Made by a program: the position numbers and the translations under genes. Positions 10,901 through 21,134 of a stretch of DNA of 64,000 nucleotides are shown here, in pieces. Origin of the DNA: Buddleja alternifolia (Eukaryota; Streptophyta; Magnoliopsida; Lamiales; Scrophulariaceae); the NCBI GenBank assembly GCA_019426215.1, contig CM033393.1, positions 11,442,046 through 11,506,045 of the forward strand. The letters are read 5' to 3'. The notes beneath the pieces are model-generated. The model was not told the DNA's origin. It did no database searches and worked only from the letters and a program-made list of their open reading frames with translations. The first letter of the stretch is position 1; each line of letters starts with the position of its first letter.

Positions 10901-12107
10901 TAAACTTACCCTGAGAACTAGTCTCAACAACAATTCTTTGAGCGCTTGGCTAAACAGCAACTTGAGCGCTTGGCTCATCAGTCTCAGGCTCTTCAGGAAC
11001 AGGAGCAACTCGACGCTTGCTAGTCCTGGAACGCTTGAAGATTTTCTTTACGTTGATTCCTTCAACGAGCTTAGACGGTGGAGCGGGAGGATCAACAACT
11101 GGTTCTTCAAAGTCTATTTGTTTGATGATCCCTTCCAGCTTCCGTCTTTTGAGAGGTAACTTGTCCTCTGCATCCTCAACGGTTTCCTCATCAACCGTTT
11201 GAGAGGAGGCGGCAAATTGAACCTTGGGCTTTCTGGGAGCCCTCTTCTTTGTTGCAGCCGAACGCTTCACAGCTTCTTCTGGCACTGGACGCTCCGCTTC
11301 TTTATCAGACGCTTGACGTACTTCCAGACGCTCAGACAGTGGTTTAGTAGCACCACCAATTTTGGGAGGATTGAAGAGATTATTCAGAATCCTTTTTCCC
11401 AGCAACTTGGACTTATTCAACGGAAGTCCAGACGAGTATACACAGTTTGATTTGTACAACAGGTCGCTTAGAACGAGTCCATAAAGTTTATTCGAGGCGC
11501 TTAGACTGTCCCGAAACCTTCCAAAGATGTACTCACTCCAGTTGATTTTGATGTTGAGGAGTATAGCGGTCATCATCTGAAATTGTACTGGGTTCACCTT
11601 ATCAAAGGTTCCCACTCGGCATTCTATGATCTTGCTGTAGAAATCAGCCAACAGCCGGTATTTGGACACCAGGTCTTTCTTTTCGAAGTATTGAGTGTAG
11701 GGCACATCGTCGTACGCACTCATGGTTGTCCAGGCTTCCTTGATCTGTTTTAATGTAAAGCAATCCAATGCTTTACCCTCATTTGGAAGATTGAAGTTCT
11801 TGGCAATGGTGGAAGCAGATAAGAGAAATTCCTTTGGAGACTCCTTCTTGGATAAAGAAATTAGACAGAAGATAGACTTCTTGTCCTCTGAAAGTTTAGC
11901 AGTCTTCCAAAAGGTATCAACTTCAGTTGGAAACATATATGAGTATTGGGTCAAGAACGGTTTGAGCCCAGCCTTGATGACCATGTCCATCATGTCCGTT
12001 AGGTTGATCTGAGGTTGTTCATAGAAAAATTTCCAGTCGACAACAAGGCCTTCAGTCACCTTGATGGTAAGTTCAGCAGAAGTAGACGAAGATTTCTTTG
12101 GTGCCAT
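7940..12107 (-). pseudogene. Element 1 3' gene (Sirevirus 'env-like' position), ~1,370 codons with intron
   Basis: A long gene between RNase H and the 3' LTR, starting at the ATG at 12107 ('MAPKKSSS'). Its parts: N-terminal globular region (12107-11350, including 'FDKVNPVQFQMM' and 'LYGLVLSDLLY'); a Lys/Arg and Glu/Pro-rich linker ('KKRAPRKPK', 'PLKRRKLEG', 'KRSRTSKRR') resembling nuclear localisation clusters; an intron (10909-10865); an acidic Val/Ala-rich segment; a second globular region (10600-9200); a heptad-like segment (about 8640-8510, 'MKESLEAKFDVLAASM'); a Pro-rich hinge ('MPPPPPLPES', 8374); and a basic C-terminus. No signal peptide or membrane span is visible. Breaks: TAG at 10952, TAA at 10181 with a frameshift, TGA at 9786, TAA at 8508 and a frameshift before 8374. 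The function is unknown; the N-terminal region loosely recalls plant 'putative transposon protein' domains. Confidence 0.7.
10865..10909 (-). other. Candidate intron in element 1 3' gene
   Basis: The exon ends ...TCTCAGG, then GTAAGTTT, and a pyrimidine-rich run ends CATCTATAG (10865). An alternative acceptor CATATAG lies 18 nt further on and keeps the same frame, which would make the intron 63 instead of 45 bp. The shorter form is below the usual plant minimum, so the acceptor is uncertain. The donor CTCAGG/GTAAG and phase 1 are shared with elements 2 and 3. Confidence 0.55.
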
Positions 12108-12545
12108 TTTTGTTTTTAGTGAAAGAGATGAACTGAGATTTTCTTTTGCTTTGAGATGGAGAGAGTAAGTTTTGCAGATATGTTTGAGTAAAAGTGAGTT
12201 GTCTTTCTGCAGAATTTGTATTTTAAATGACACAGTAAAGAATTTTTGAAACTTGTGTTCTCTAGTCTCTGTAGGATTTAGACACGTGTAACGAGTTTTG
12301 AATCTCAGCCATAAATTCATTAACTGCGGACGCGAGTTTTGTGTAATAGAGAGAAGTTACATTTGGTAATTCTCATATATAAAAGTTTGGCATCCGAGTC
12401 AAAATTTTAATAACGTTTGGCATTTTCAGAGTGTAACGCACGCGCCCGTTTGTACACTGACATGTACACAAACACGTGCTATCTCTGAACTGTCATTTTG
12501 AAAAGAAACTTTTGATTACCCGCCAGTTTGATGTGATAGAAGCGT
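12108..12545 (-). promoter_or_regulatory. Candidate internal promoter of element 1 3' gene
   Basis: Non-coding sequence between pol and the 3' gene. A TATA-like CATTTAAAATAC lies at about 12231-12220, roughly 114-123 bp before the ATG at 12107, with a CT-rich leader between. A G-box, GTTACACGTG, lies at about 12292-12283. Farther upstream are CACGTG/CATGT motifs, GGGCGCGTGCG and CATCAAACTGGCGG (12427-12542). Matching motifs in the same order occur before the 3' genes of elements 2 and 3. Transcription from here is inferred. Confidence 0.5.
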
Positions 12546-12852
12546 GCGAGTAGAGTACAAAATAGACTTTTGAGTCTACCCACTTCTTCTAAAGAAGTTT
12601 GGAAACTTTATGCATGGCTTGTAAAGAAAATATTTTTATATTAAGAGTTGATTGGAACAGTTTCAACGCTTAACTTGATACCATTGGTTGGTATTCATTA
12701 TAATTGTTGTAATATAGACGCTTAAAGTCAAAGTCCTTTTTGTGTTTGAGCGTCCAATATTTTATGCAAAAAATAATACTGAGCGTTGATGATCATGCAT
12801 CTGAAAATTTTGATCATTGACGCTTACAATTATGTTCAAGTACAAGTTTAAG

Positions 12853-12940
12853 GTTCCCCCTAAAGTTGATAACTTGTACCATTTTGTTTTGTTTTTCAAA
12901 GAAGGCTTTTAGACATAAATCAAGTGGATTCCCCCTAAAT
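12853..12940 (-). promoter_or_regulatory. Paired PPT-like tracts of element 1
   Basis: Two purine tracts, TTTAGGGGGAAT (12940-12928) and TTTAGGGGGAAC (12864-12853), lie about 75 bp apart just downstream of RNase H, far from the LTR. Equivalent pairs occur in elements 2 and 3. They could prime internal plus strands, as central PPTs do in some retroelements. Confidence 0.5.
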
Positions 12941-12971
12941 TATATGTCTAATAAAGTATGATGCTTGATGA

Positions 12972-15161
12972 TTAAGCGCTTAAATCAATCATACCTAGTT
13001 CACTTCTCAAAGTGAGAAAACGTTGTTCGTTGAGTGCTTTGGTGAAGATATCTGCCAATTGTTTGTCAGTTCCAATGAAGTGCATGGAGATATCTTTCTT
13101 TTGAACGTGGTCCCAAAGAAAATGGTATCTAATGTCAATGTGTTTGGTTCTGGAATGAAGAACAGGGTTTTGAGTCATGGCTAGAGCGCTTTGATTATCA
13201 CAATGAATGGGGGTTGGACCTAGGATTATTCCATAGTCTCTAAGTTGTTGCCTCATCCATAATACTTGTGCACAACAACTTCCTGTAGCTACATACTCAG
13301 CTTCGGCTGTAGTGGTAGCTATGGATTGTTGTTTCTTGCTATGCCATGAAACTAACCTATCACCTAGAAATTGACAAGTACCACTAGTGCTTTTACGATC
13401 TATTTTGCAACCTGCAAAATCTGCATCTGAGTAACCAATTAGTTCAAAAGGAGAATCCTTAGGATACCATAAGCCCACATTCTGTGTGCCTTTTAGGTAT
13501 TTAAGGATCTTCTTGGCAGCAATTAAGTGTGACTCTTTAGGATCAGCTTGAAATCGTGCACACATGCATATCGAAAACATAATATCAGGTCTACTGGCAG
13601 TAAGATAAAGAAGTGAACCGATGATACCTCTATAATTAGTAATATCAACTTTCTTTCCACTTTCATCTTTATCTAACTTAAGCGTTTGGCTCATTGGAAT
13701 TTTTGAATATGATGCATTTTCCATACCAAATTTCTTAATCATATCTCGTGTATATTTAGCTTGGTTAATAAATATGCCATTTCAAATTACTTGTAGTCCT
13801 AAGAAAAAAGTTAATTCACCCATCATGCTCATTTCAAATTGTTCTTGCATCATTTTCGAAAATTTCTCACACAGACGCTTGTTAGTAGAACCAAATATAA
13901 TATCATCAACGTAAATTTGGACTAAGAGAATATCTTCGTTATTGGTAATTTGAAATAACGTTGTGTCAACGCTGCCTTTTGAAAAGCCTTTACCAATAAG
14001 AAAGATAGAGAGAGTGTCATACCATGCTCGGGGTGCTTGCTTAAGCCCGTAAAGTGCTTTTTGTAGGTTGTAAACCATACCCTTACCATGATTGTTGATG
14101 AATCCTGGTGGTTGCTCCACATACACTTCTTTTTGGAGTTTACCATTCAGGAAGGCACTTTTCACGTCCATTTGATACACCATGAACTTGTTGAACGTTG
14201 CATATGCTAGAAACATGCGGATTGCTTCAAGACGAGCGACAGGAGCGTAAGTCTCATCAAAGTCAATACCCTCCTCTTGGAAATATCCTTGAGCTACGAG
14301 TCTAACCTTGTTTCTTATAACAATGCCGCTCTCATCCATCTTGTTTCTATATACCCATCTAGTTCCAATAAGTCCTTGATGAGTTGGTCTTGGTACTAGC
14401 ATCCAAACCTTATTTCGTTTGAACTGATTAAGTTCTTCTTGCAAAGCTTCAATCCAACTTGGGTCGCTTAGCGCTTCATCCACTTTCTTAGGTTCCATTT
14501 GAGATAGAAAGCTTGCGAACATAGCCTCATTGAACGTAGCGGCTCTAGTCCTAACAGGTGCTTCAATATCTCCAATAATCTGCTCAGGTGGATGATCACG
14601 CAGCCATAATATGTCTGGTTGGAAGGGGTTAAGAGGTTGAACAGGCGCTTGAGGAACATACGCTTGACTACCTTCTTGCGTAGGCGCTCCAAGTTCACAA
14701 TTCCTTGTGTGCTCTTGATGATCATTCTCTTCATGATCATCAGCATTTCTCACATGATTATTTAGAGTAAACTCACGAGTAATCTTAGGAGGTGGCACTG
14801 AGATCTCATCATTGTCATCAGTATCTTCATCAATAGTAATCATAGACGCTTGATGACATAGATCTTCAACTCCTACATCATTTAGATTAACCTTACTCGG
14901 TTCTTGGTTAGCATCATCAAAAACAAGATGAATAGATTCCTCAACCTTTGATTTGATCTTATTGAGAATGCGAAAATTCTTTCCATTTTTGGCGTAGCCT
15001 AGAAAGATTTCCTCATCCGCTTTAGGATCAAAAGTCTTTAGGCTTTGGGATCCATTATTATGGATAAAACATTTAGAACCAAAGACGTGAAAATATGAAA
15101 CATTTGGCTTACGTCCCTTCCACAATTCATATGGAGTTTTCCCATGCTGTTTGTTGATCAT
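12972..15161 (-). pseudogene. pol: Element 1 pol: RT and RNase H
   Basis: Copia reverse transcriptase with the '[18 protein letters not shown]' entry, '[15 protein letters not shown]', and the catalytic '[12 protein letters not shown]' box, followed by RNase H ('[17 protein letters not shown]', 'STAEAEYVA'-type motif, 'HCDNQSALAM'). The C-terminus 'ELGMIDLSA' ends at 12972. A single in-frame stop at 13781-13779, next to a small in-frame deletion, splits it into 15161-13782 and 13742-12972. The first ~170 codons of the open stretch are the integrase C-terminus and an acidic linker. Catalytic residues look intact, so this copy died by few mutations. Confidence 0.88.
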
Positions 15162-16135
15162 GTAGCGGTTTTGAGTGTAATAGGCAGTGTTGATCGCTTC
15201 GGCTCAAAATCTAGGAGCGAGCTTGGATTCTGCTAACGTGGTCATAGCGGGATCTTCGATTCAGGCGCTCAGCAACACCATTTTGTTGGGGAGTTCTGGG
15301 AGCTGAATACTCATGATGTATTCCATTTTCTGCACAAAACTTCTCAACAATCTTGTTAGTAAACTCAGTACCATGATCGCTTCTTATTCTTGCAACCTTA
15401 AGATTTTTCAATATTTGAAGTTTCCGAATAAGCGTTGTTAACTTGTCACATGTTTCATCTTTAGATGAAAGAAATTCCACCCAAGTAAATCTAGAGAAAT
15501 CATCTACTATCACCAAAGTATACTTTTTACCGCTTACACTGACCGTTTGAACAGGTCCAAACAAATCCATGTGAAGTAGTTCAAGTATTCTAGAGGTAGA
15601 TAGATGAGGTTTTCTCTTGAACGATGATTTAACTTGTTTAGCCATTTGACAAGCATCACAAAGACGATCCTTATGAAATGGTCCATTTGGTAATCCCTCT
15701 ATAAGATTTTGACTTATTAGCTGAGAGATTGTCTTAAAGTTGAGGTGATTCATTTTTCTATGCCATAACCAACCCATTTTAGATTCACTTTTAGCAACAA
15801 AACATGTTGGGTTGTTATCAAGTGTTGAACCCCAATCTACTAAATATACGTTGTTAGTTCTTTTTCCTTTCAATTTGGTAGACTTAGTCTTAGCGTCGTT
15901 TATATAGCAATAGTCACTTGAGAATATGACTTCAAAGCCTTTATCACAGAATTGACTTATGCTTAATAAATTGTGCTTCAGACCCTCAACAAAATAAACA
16001 TCACTTATCATGATGTTCCCCCTATGCACAATACCTATACCTTTGGTTTTACCTTTGGAGTTGTCACCAAATACAACCTGAGGACCATTGGCAGCTTAAT
16101 AGTTGATCAAAAGATCTTTGGAACTAGTCATGTGC
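15162..16135 (-). pseudogene. pol: Element 1 pol: integrase and end of protease
   Basis: After the foldback insertion the frame resumes with the protease/integrase linker ('GDNSKGKTKGIGIVH'). The pre-integrase zinc region follows ('LWHRKMNHLNF', 'CDACQMAKQ'), then a DDE integrase core with D in 'HMDLFGPV', D in 'RIRSDHGTEF' and E in 'QQNGVAERLN'. The open frame 16029-15211 is lost by a frameshift near 15250-15215, just before the link to RT. Confidence 0.85.
16126..16135. repeat. 10 bp TSD AGTCATGTGC (foldback, left)
   Basis: AGTCATGTGC at 16126-16135 is repeated exactly at 17075-17084. The homologous uninterrupted site is in element 3 near 63945-63960. Confidence 0.95.
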
Positions 16136-17074
16136 GAGAAAATGTCACTTTTGATACCATAGGACACGCCAAATCCAATTTTGGTACCACGCTTTTGAAA
16201 AGTAACACTTTTGGTACCAAATCAAGTTTTTTGTCTCAATTTTGGTACTGCCGTTAGTTTGACTAACTGTCAACAATAACAAATCAGTTAGTTTTCTAAT
16301 TTGGGGGAGAAAAACAAAATTTGGGGCAAAAATGGAGGGAAAATAACCGATTTAATTGGAGGGATATCAATTTTGGGGGTGTTTTTCAAACAATTTTTGT
16401 GGGTTTTTGATCATTTGAGCTCTTCTTCTTCTTCTTCAACTTTCACTTTCTCTAATTTCTTCTTCCAAATGGCTTCTTCTTCTTCAACTTTCACTTTCTC
16501 TAATTTCTTCTTCCAAATGGCTTCTTCTTCTACTTCTTCTTCTTCAACTTTCACTTTCTCTAATTTCTTCTTCCAAATGGCTTCTTCTTCTACTAGCTCT
16601 ACTCGAGGAAGAAGAAGAAACCATTTGGAAGAAGAAATTAGAGAAAGTGAAAGTTGAAGAAGAAGAAGAGCTCAAATGATCAAAAACCCACAAAAATTGC
16701 TTGAAAAACACCCCCAAAATTGATGTCCCTCCAATTAAATAGCCATTTGGAAGAAGAAATTAGAGAAAGTGAAAGTTGAAGAAGAAGAAGAGCTCAAATG
16801 ATCAAAAACCCACAAAAATTGCTTGAAAAACACCCCCAAAATTGATGTCCCTCCAATTAAATCGGTTATTTTCCCTCCATTTTTGCCCCAAATTTTGTTT
16901 TTCCCCCCAAATTAGAAAACTAACGGATTTTTTAGTGTTGACTGTTAGTCAACTAACGACAGTACCAAAATTGAGACAAAAAACTTAATTTGGTACCAAA
17001 AATGTTACTTTATAAAAGCGTGGTATCAAAATTGGATTCGGCGTGTCCTATGGTACCAAAAATGACATTTTCTC
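16136..17074. mobile_element. Mutator-like foldback (long-TIR) element, 939 bp
   Basis: The ends are inverted repeats (GAGAAAATGTCA / TGACATTTTCTC) that extend almost to the centre, near 16605, so the whole element is a giant hairpin. It is flanked by a 10 bp TSD, typical in length of Mutator-like elements, though the TIR alone does not prove the superfamily. The left arm holds three copies of a Ser/Phe-coding unit (CAACTTTCACTTTCTC at 16437, 16485, 16545). The right arm holds a 122 bp tandem duplication (starting about 16619 and 16741). The open frame 16301-16657 follows these repeats and is low-complexity. No transposase is present, so it is non-autonomous. Confidence 0.85.
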
Positions 17075-17084
17075 AGTCATGTGC

Positions 17085-17143
17085 CTTGAGGATCCACTAT
17101 CAAAGTACCATACAGATGTATCGACTCTAGCTCTAGGTACCTG
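17085..17143 (-). pseudogene. pol: Element 1 protease start
   Basis: Start of pol: 'QVPRARVDTSVWYFDSG' with the Asp-Ser-Gly active site of copia protease, then 'SSRHMTG'. It lies 24 nt after the gag TAA stop in the same frame. The reading frame is cut by the foldback element immediately afterwards. In elements 2 and 4 the homologous position is ATGCAG, giving a Met; here it is TTGCAG. Confidence 0.8.
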
Positions 17144-17161
17144 CAATAAAAAAAGGAAGTT

Positions 17162-19363
17162 TTATTTCTGTTTAGGTACCCATTGTTGCTTGGGTCCTTC
17201 AACATTAGTAACCTTTTTAGTTTGAATTAGAACTTTAGGAACCCATATTTGCCTCGTCTTCATTGTAGGAATACTGGCCTTTTTGGGTTTCACATTGTGT
17301 TGTGTGTGCGTTTTGGGTGTATGGTAATATCCTCGATTATAATAATAGTCATAATCATAATCTTCATAGTATCGATAATATGATCTTGACTGTCTTGGAT
17401 ATTGACGCTGATATTTCCTTGGCACTGGCTTGGGTTGCACTTTTGGTATTGGACGCTTAGCGCTTGATTCACAGTGGTCAAATTTATCTATAGCCTTTTG
17501 AGCATTTGGATAGACCCGTCTTTGTGAATCGTTTGCCTTAGCCTTACCCTTGCCTGAGTTAGCTTTGACTTTCTCATTTGGCCTCTTACCATTGTCACTT
17601 GGTTAATTTCGAGTTTGACCTTGTGAACCTTTTTCAACAAAGATAACACCCTTTCCTTTGTTGTTTGTTGTAACATTAGATTGATTGGATTGTTTACCCA
17701 GTTTATCGCATCCTAAATCGGTCTTCTCACCAAATAATCTGGTTACTTCAGTCACATTATCCAACTGTCTAGAAGCTTTTGATAATGATGAGATGAGCTG
17801 CTCTGATTTAGCAAGTCTAGCGATCAAATCAGCTTCTCTCTTGACTACTATATCAAGATCACCTTTTAATTGAATAATTTCATTCTCAAGCGATTGGTTC
17901 TTCTCAATGCACTGTTGCTGAACTTGCAACTCTGCTCTGAGCGTCACTTTATCTCTTATGAGTGATGAGATAATAGCGAGATCATTTTGATATATTTTGG
18001 CAGCTTCTTGACATTCATTGTAGTATTCTTTGACTTTGTCAAGTAATTCATCATAAGAAAGAGGAATTGATAATTCATTGATTACCTCAGGAGACGCTTC
18101 ATCATCTCTGGCCATGAGACATATGAGCGCTGAGTCATCTAATGGCTCATCATCATCACTACTTTCTTCTGATGATTCTAAATCTTCAGGTGCGGATGCT
18201 GGTTCTGATTCCGCTAGCAAACCTTGTTGACGAAGGTTGCTCCTGAATTGGTTTCTATCCAAGTAATCCTGCCTTGAGGGCTTGGATACGTTTGGATAAG
18301 GGCAATTTACCTGGTAGTGCCCTGGTTTCCTACAATTATAACAAAGATTAGTTTTCATCTTTTGTTCATTTGTTAACCTTGCAATGTGTGGTTTTGAGAC
18401 CACTGGAGCTGGGAGACTTTGAGTAGACGCTTGATATTGAACAGGCGCTTGGGGTGAAGGAACAGAATACTGAGGCGCTTGAAACTGTTGTTGCACAGGA
18501 GAAGGCGCTTGATATGAACTTTGTCCTTGATTATTAAGACCATTTCCTTTCTTTTCATATCTCAAGAACTTCCTGAATCTATTCAGCAAAGCCAACTCTT
18601 CTTCCTCATTGATATCTGAATTCTTTCCTTTATTACCCAATTTACCTTTGATTGATGCAATAAGCGCTGTAGATTCAATCACTGGACTACTCACAATATC
18701 ACTAGCAGAATTCAACTCGAACTCAAATGCTTTTAGCTCTGAAAAGGCATCTTCTGGAGTTAGGAGATCCAGCATATTTGATTCTCTCATAGCGGTTGTC
18801 TTCATCAAGAATTTACTTGGTAAGCTTCTAAAGATTTTAACCACCATTTCTCGGTTCTGTAAATCCATTCCCAACGATGTAAGTTCTGTAACTAGAGCTG
18901 TAAATCTTATATCCAATTGCTCTAAAGTTTCATTGGGTAACATCTTAAATCCGTTAAACTTTTCCTTGGCAATGGAAAGTTTGTTTTCTTTGATTTGAGT
19001 TGAACCACCACAAATCGTAGCCAACTTATCCCATATTTCTTTAGTAGTTTTGCAAGCCTTGATCTTATTAAATAAGTTGTCATTATCACCAATAGCCGTA
19101 TATAAAGTGTTACGACCAACATTGTCCAAATTCGCTCTTCGACGCTCATCTGGAGTCCATTCTTGTTTTGGTTTTTCAACGTAACCATCGGGAGTTTCTT
19201 CCGTGGCTCCAGGCGCTCTTGTGATAACTTTGTATATTTTGATTGGCCCATCTAAAATAATATCACACATGTCATCATCACATGAACAGAGATATGTAAA
19301 TGCTTTGACTTTCCATGTGTCAAACTTTGACTCAGTCAGTTTGGGAACTTTAGCAAATGCCAT
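17162..19363 (-). pseudogene. gag: Element 1 gag (capsid/nucleocapsid)
   Basis: Structural protein that would assemble the virus-like particle and bind RNA. The start 'MAFAKVPKL' at 19363 matches the start of element 2 gag. A UBN2-type capsid region occupies roughly residues 1-220, followed by a Pro/Gln-rich spacer and a perfect CCHC knuckle ('CYNCRKPGHYQVNC'). Next come an acidic segment ('ESSEESSDDDE'), a coiled-coil-like segment, and a basic tail with a Tyr/Asp-rich run ('YYRYYEDYDYDYYYN'). A TAA at 17605-17603 interrupts it in frame. The natural-looking end is the stop at 17164-17162, just before pol. Confidence 0.88.
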
Positions 19364-19451
19364 ATCGAAAAATTTTAAACGCAACTAGATTTTGAAAGAA
19401 AAGGATCTAAACAAGCAGTTATGCTTGGAAATTTTAAAATTTCAATTTTAA

Positions 19452-19465
19452 CCACTCTGATACCA
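19452..19465 (-). promoter_or_regulatory. Primer-binding site, element 1
   Basis: Minus-strand TGGTATCAGAGTGG, two bases inside the LTR end, is complementary to the 3' end of initiator methionine tRNA. One base differs from the GCGG form of element 2. Confidence 0.9.
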
Positions 19466-19467
19466 CT

Positions 19468-21134
19468 TGTTGGTCCCAAGTGGCATACGAAAGGGTCTAG
19501 AAGGGGGGGGGGTTGAATAGACCCTGAAGTCTTTTTCGACTTCAAAAAGTTTCGTATTAAAAGATTTTTGGACGCTTGAAGTGTGTAACGCTTGACTTAA
19601 GCGTTCACTTAAAATTATTGGCGCTTTGGCGAAGCGTCTAATGAATACTATTTTTAGGAAATTAACTCTGACTTTAAGATCTGAATACTTTGACCAAGTA
19701 GGTTAAGCGTTCAGTTCTTTAATCAGTGTTAGCACAGCGGAATGATTTTTGGAGTCTTCTCTTTGAAGGCTTTAGCGTCACAAGAGGTTTCTTAGTTGCT
19801 TAGCTTTTGATTGTGTTTTACTTAATCAATTTATGCAATGATATGATAGATAAAGAATTGACTGAAAAGTAAATGACACAATATTTGTAAGATTCGTTGG
19901 GTGGTGTAATCCCAACTACGTCATTCTTCTCCTCAAACACTTGGAGGCAATCCACTAAAATGATTCTCAAAGAATCACACAGAATCTTCTACAAATTAGG
20001 GATAGATGGATGTCGATGACTTGAGCTCCTTGATCACACAGATTTCTGCTCGAAATCACTTCAATCCCCTTGCTTCTTTCACCCAGAAATATGGCAAATA
20101 TCTAACTTCGACTTCACACAGATCGCGAGGCTTGGATAGGGGTTTTTCTAAAAGGGTTTGTTTGATTTTGATGAAGTTCAAACAACTGGAATATCTCAAT
20201 AGTAGAGTAGTTTCTTCAAAAAAAATGTTTGAGATATTGGGTTGACTGTCTCAGGATTTGATGAAAAGCAAAGAGAATATTTTCTTGGGTATTCTGGCTT
20301 TTCTGAGAGTTTAAGGAATGAGACTTCAATGCAACAGCAATTTGGCTTGATAATTGTACTATGTTTGGCTTGTTGTTGAAGTTCTATTTATAGGCATTCT
20401 TGGAAAAAGTGTCTGTTTGACACATGCAAGGGCGCGTGTCTCTCACTTTCGTGAGTGAACAAGTTTTGTGTTTTTTCCTGAAAATCTGCTGCACAAAAGT
20501 TGGTGCTACAGTCTTTGAATTTTTGACAGTCCAATAGGATGGCTTCTCCGTACGTCTGAAAGTGCTTATCACATTTAATGCTCTTATCAGCATTTAATAC
20601 ATTTGAATTAAATGCCCGTTGGCATTTAATGCACTGAGAATATTTGCATTAAACACTTTTCGATCTGACGCTTCAGGAGAATGTTTGTCATTTGATAGAC
20701 GCTTCATTCATGAGTTGAAAGTTCCATTTAATCTGGAGGACTATTTAATGTTTAGACGCTTGGAAAAGTCTTCAGACTTTATTTAGAAGTGTAGACGCTT
20801 GAGACTTCAGTCTTCGTTACTTGACACCTCACACAGAACATGTCAGGCGCTTAGAGTGAACTTCTTCAAACTTCATTCACTATTGATTTCTTGGACGCTT
20901 GGAGTCTTCAGATTTCGCAGTCTTGATAAGCTCACTCAGAAAGTATCAAACGCTTTAATCTAACCGACTTCTTGATCTAAGAATTTCAAAAGTAAAAGAT
21001 AAAATAAAATCTATACATTTCTAATGTTCAAATGCTTATACAATGTATATATGAAATTTAAGCGTACATTACTTTGGGGTCTAACAAGATTCCTAATTGT
21101 CATCATCAAAACATCTAACATGAAATTCCTAACA
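19468..21134 (-). repeat. Element 1 5' LTR
   Basis: Pairs with 6051-7719. Minus-strand TATAAATAGAAC lies at about 20393-20382. It has the same CATTTAATGC cluster and G-run as its partner. It is followed at 21135 by the TSD copy ACATT. Confidence 0.93.

Larger units (their letters stand above)
6051..21134 (-). mobile_element. Sirevirus-type Ty1/copia element 1, full length
   Basis: A 15.1 kb element bounded by two LTRs of 1,669 and 1,667 bp with TG...CA ends and a perfect 5 bp TSD (ACATT). On the minus strand the order is LTR (21134-19468), initiator-Met PBS, gag, protease, integrase, RT, RNase H, PPT-like tracts, a very large 3' gene, PPT, LTR (7719-6051). This order, the tRNA-iMet primer, the '[11 protein letters not shown]' RT box and the extra 3' gene are Sirevirus (SIRE1/Maximus) characters. 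About 12 substitutions in a ~310 bp stretch of the two LTRs that I aligned by eye suggest an insertion of moderate age. Every gene carries at least one stop, and a foldback element interrupts the protease/integrase region. Confidence 0.93.
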
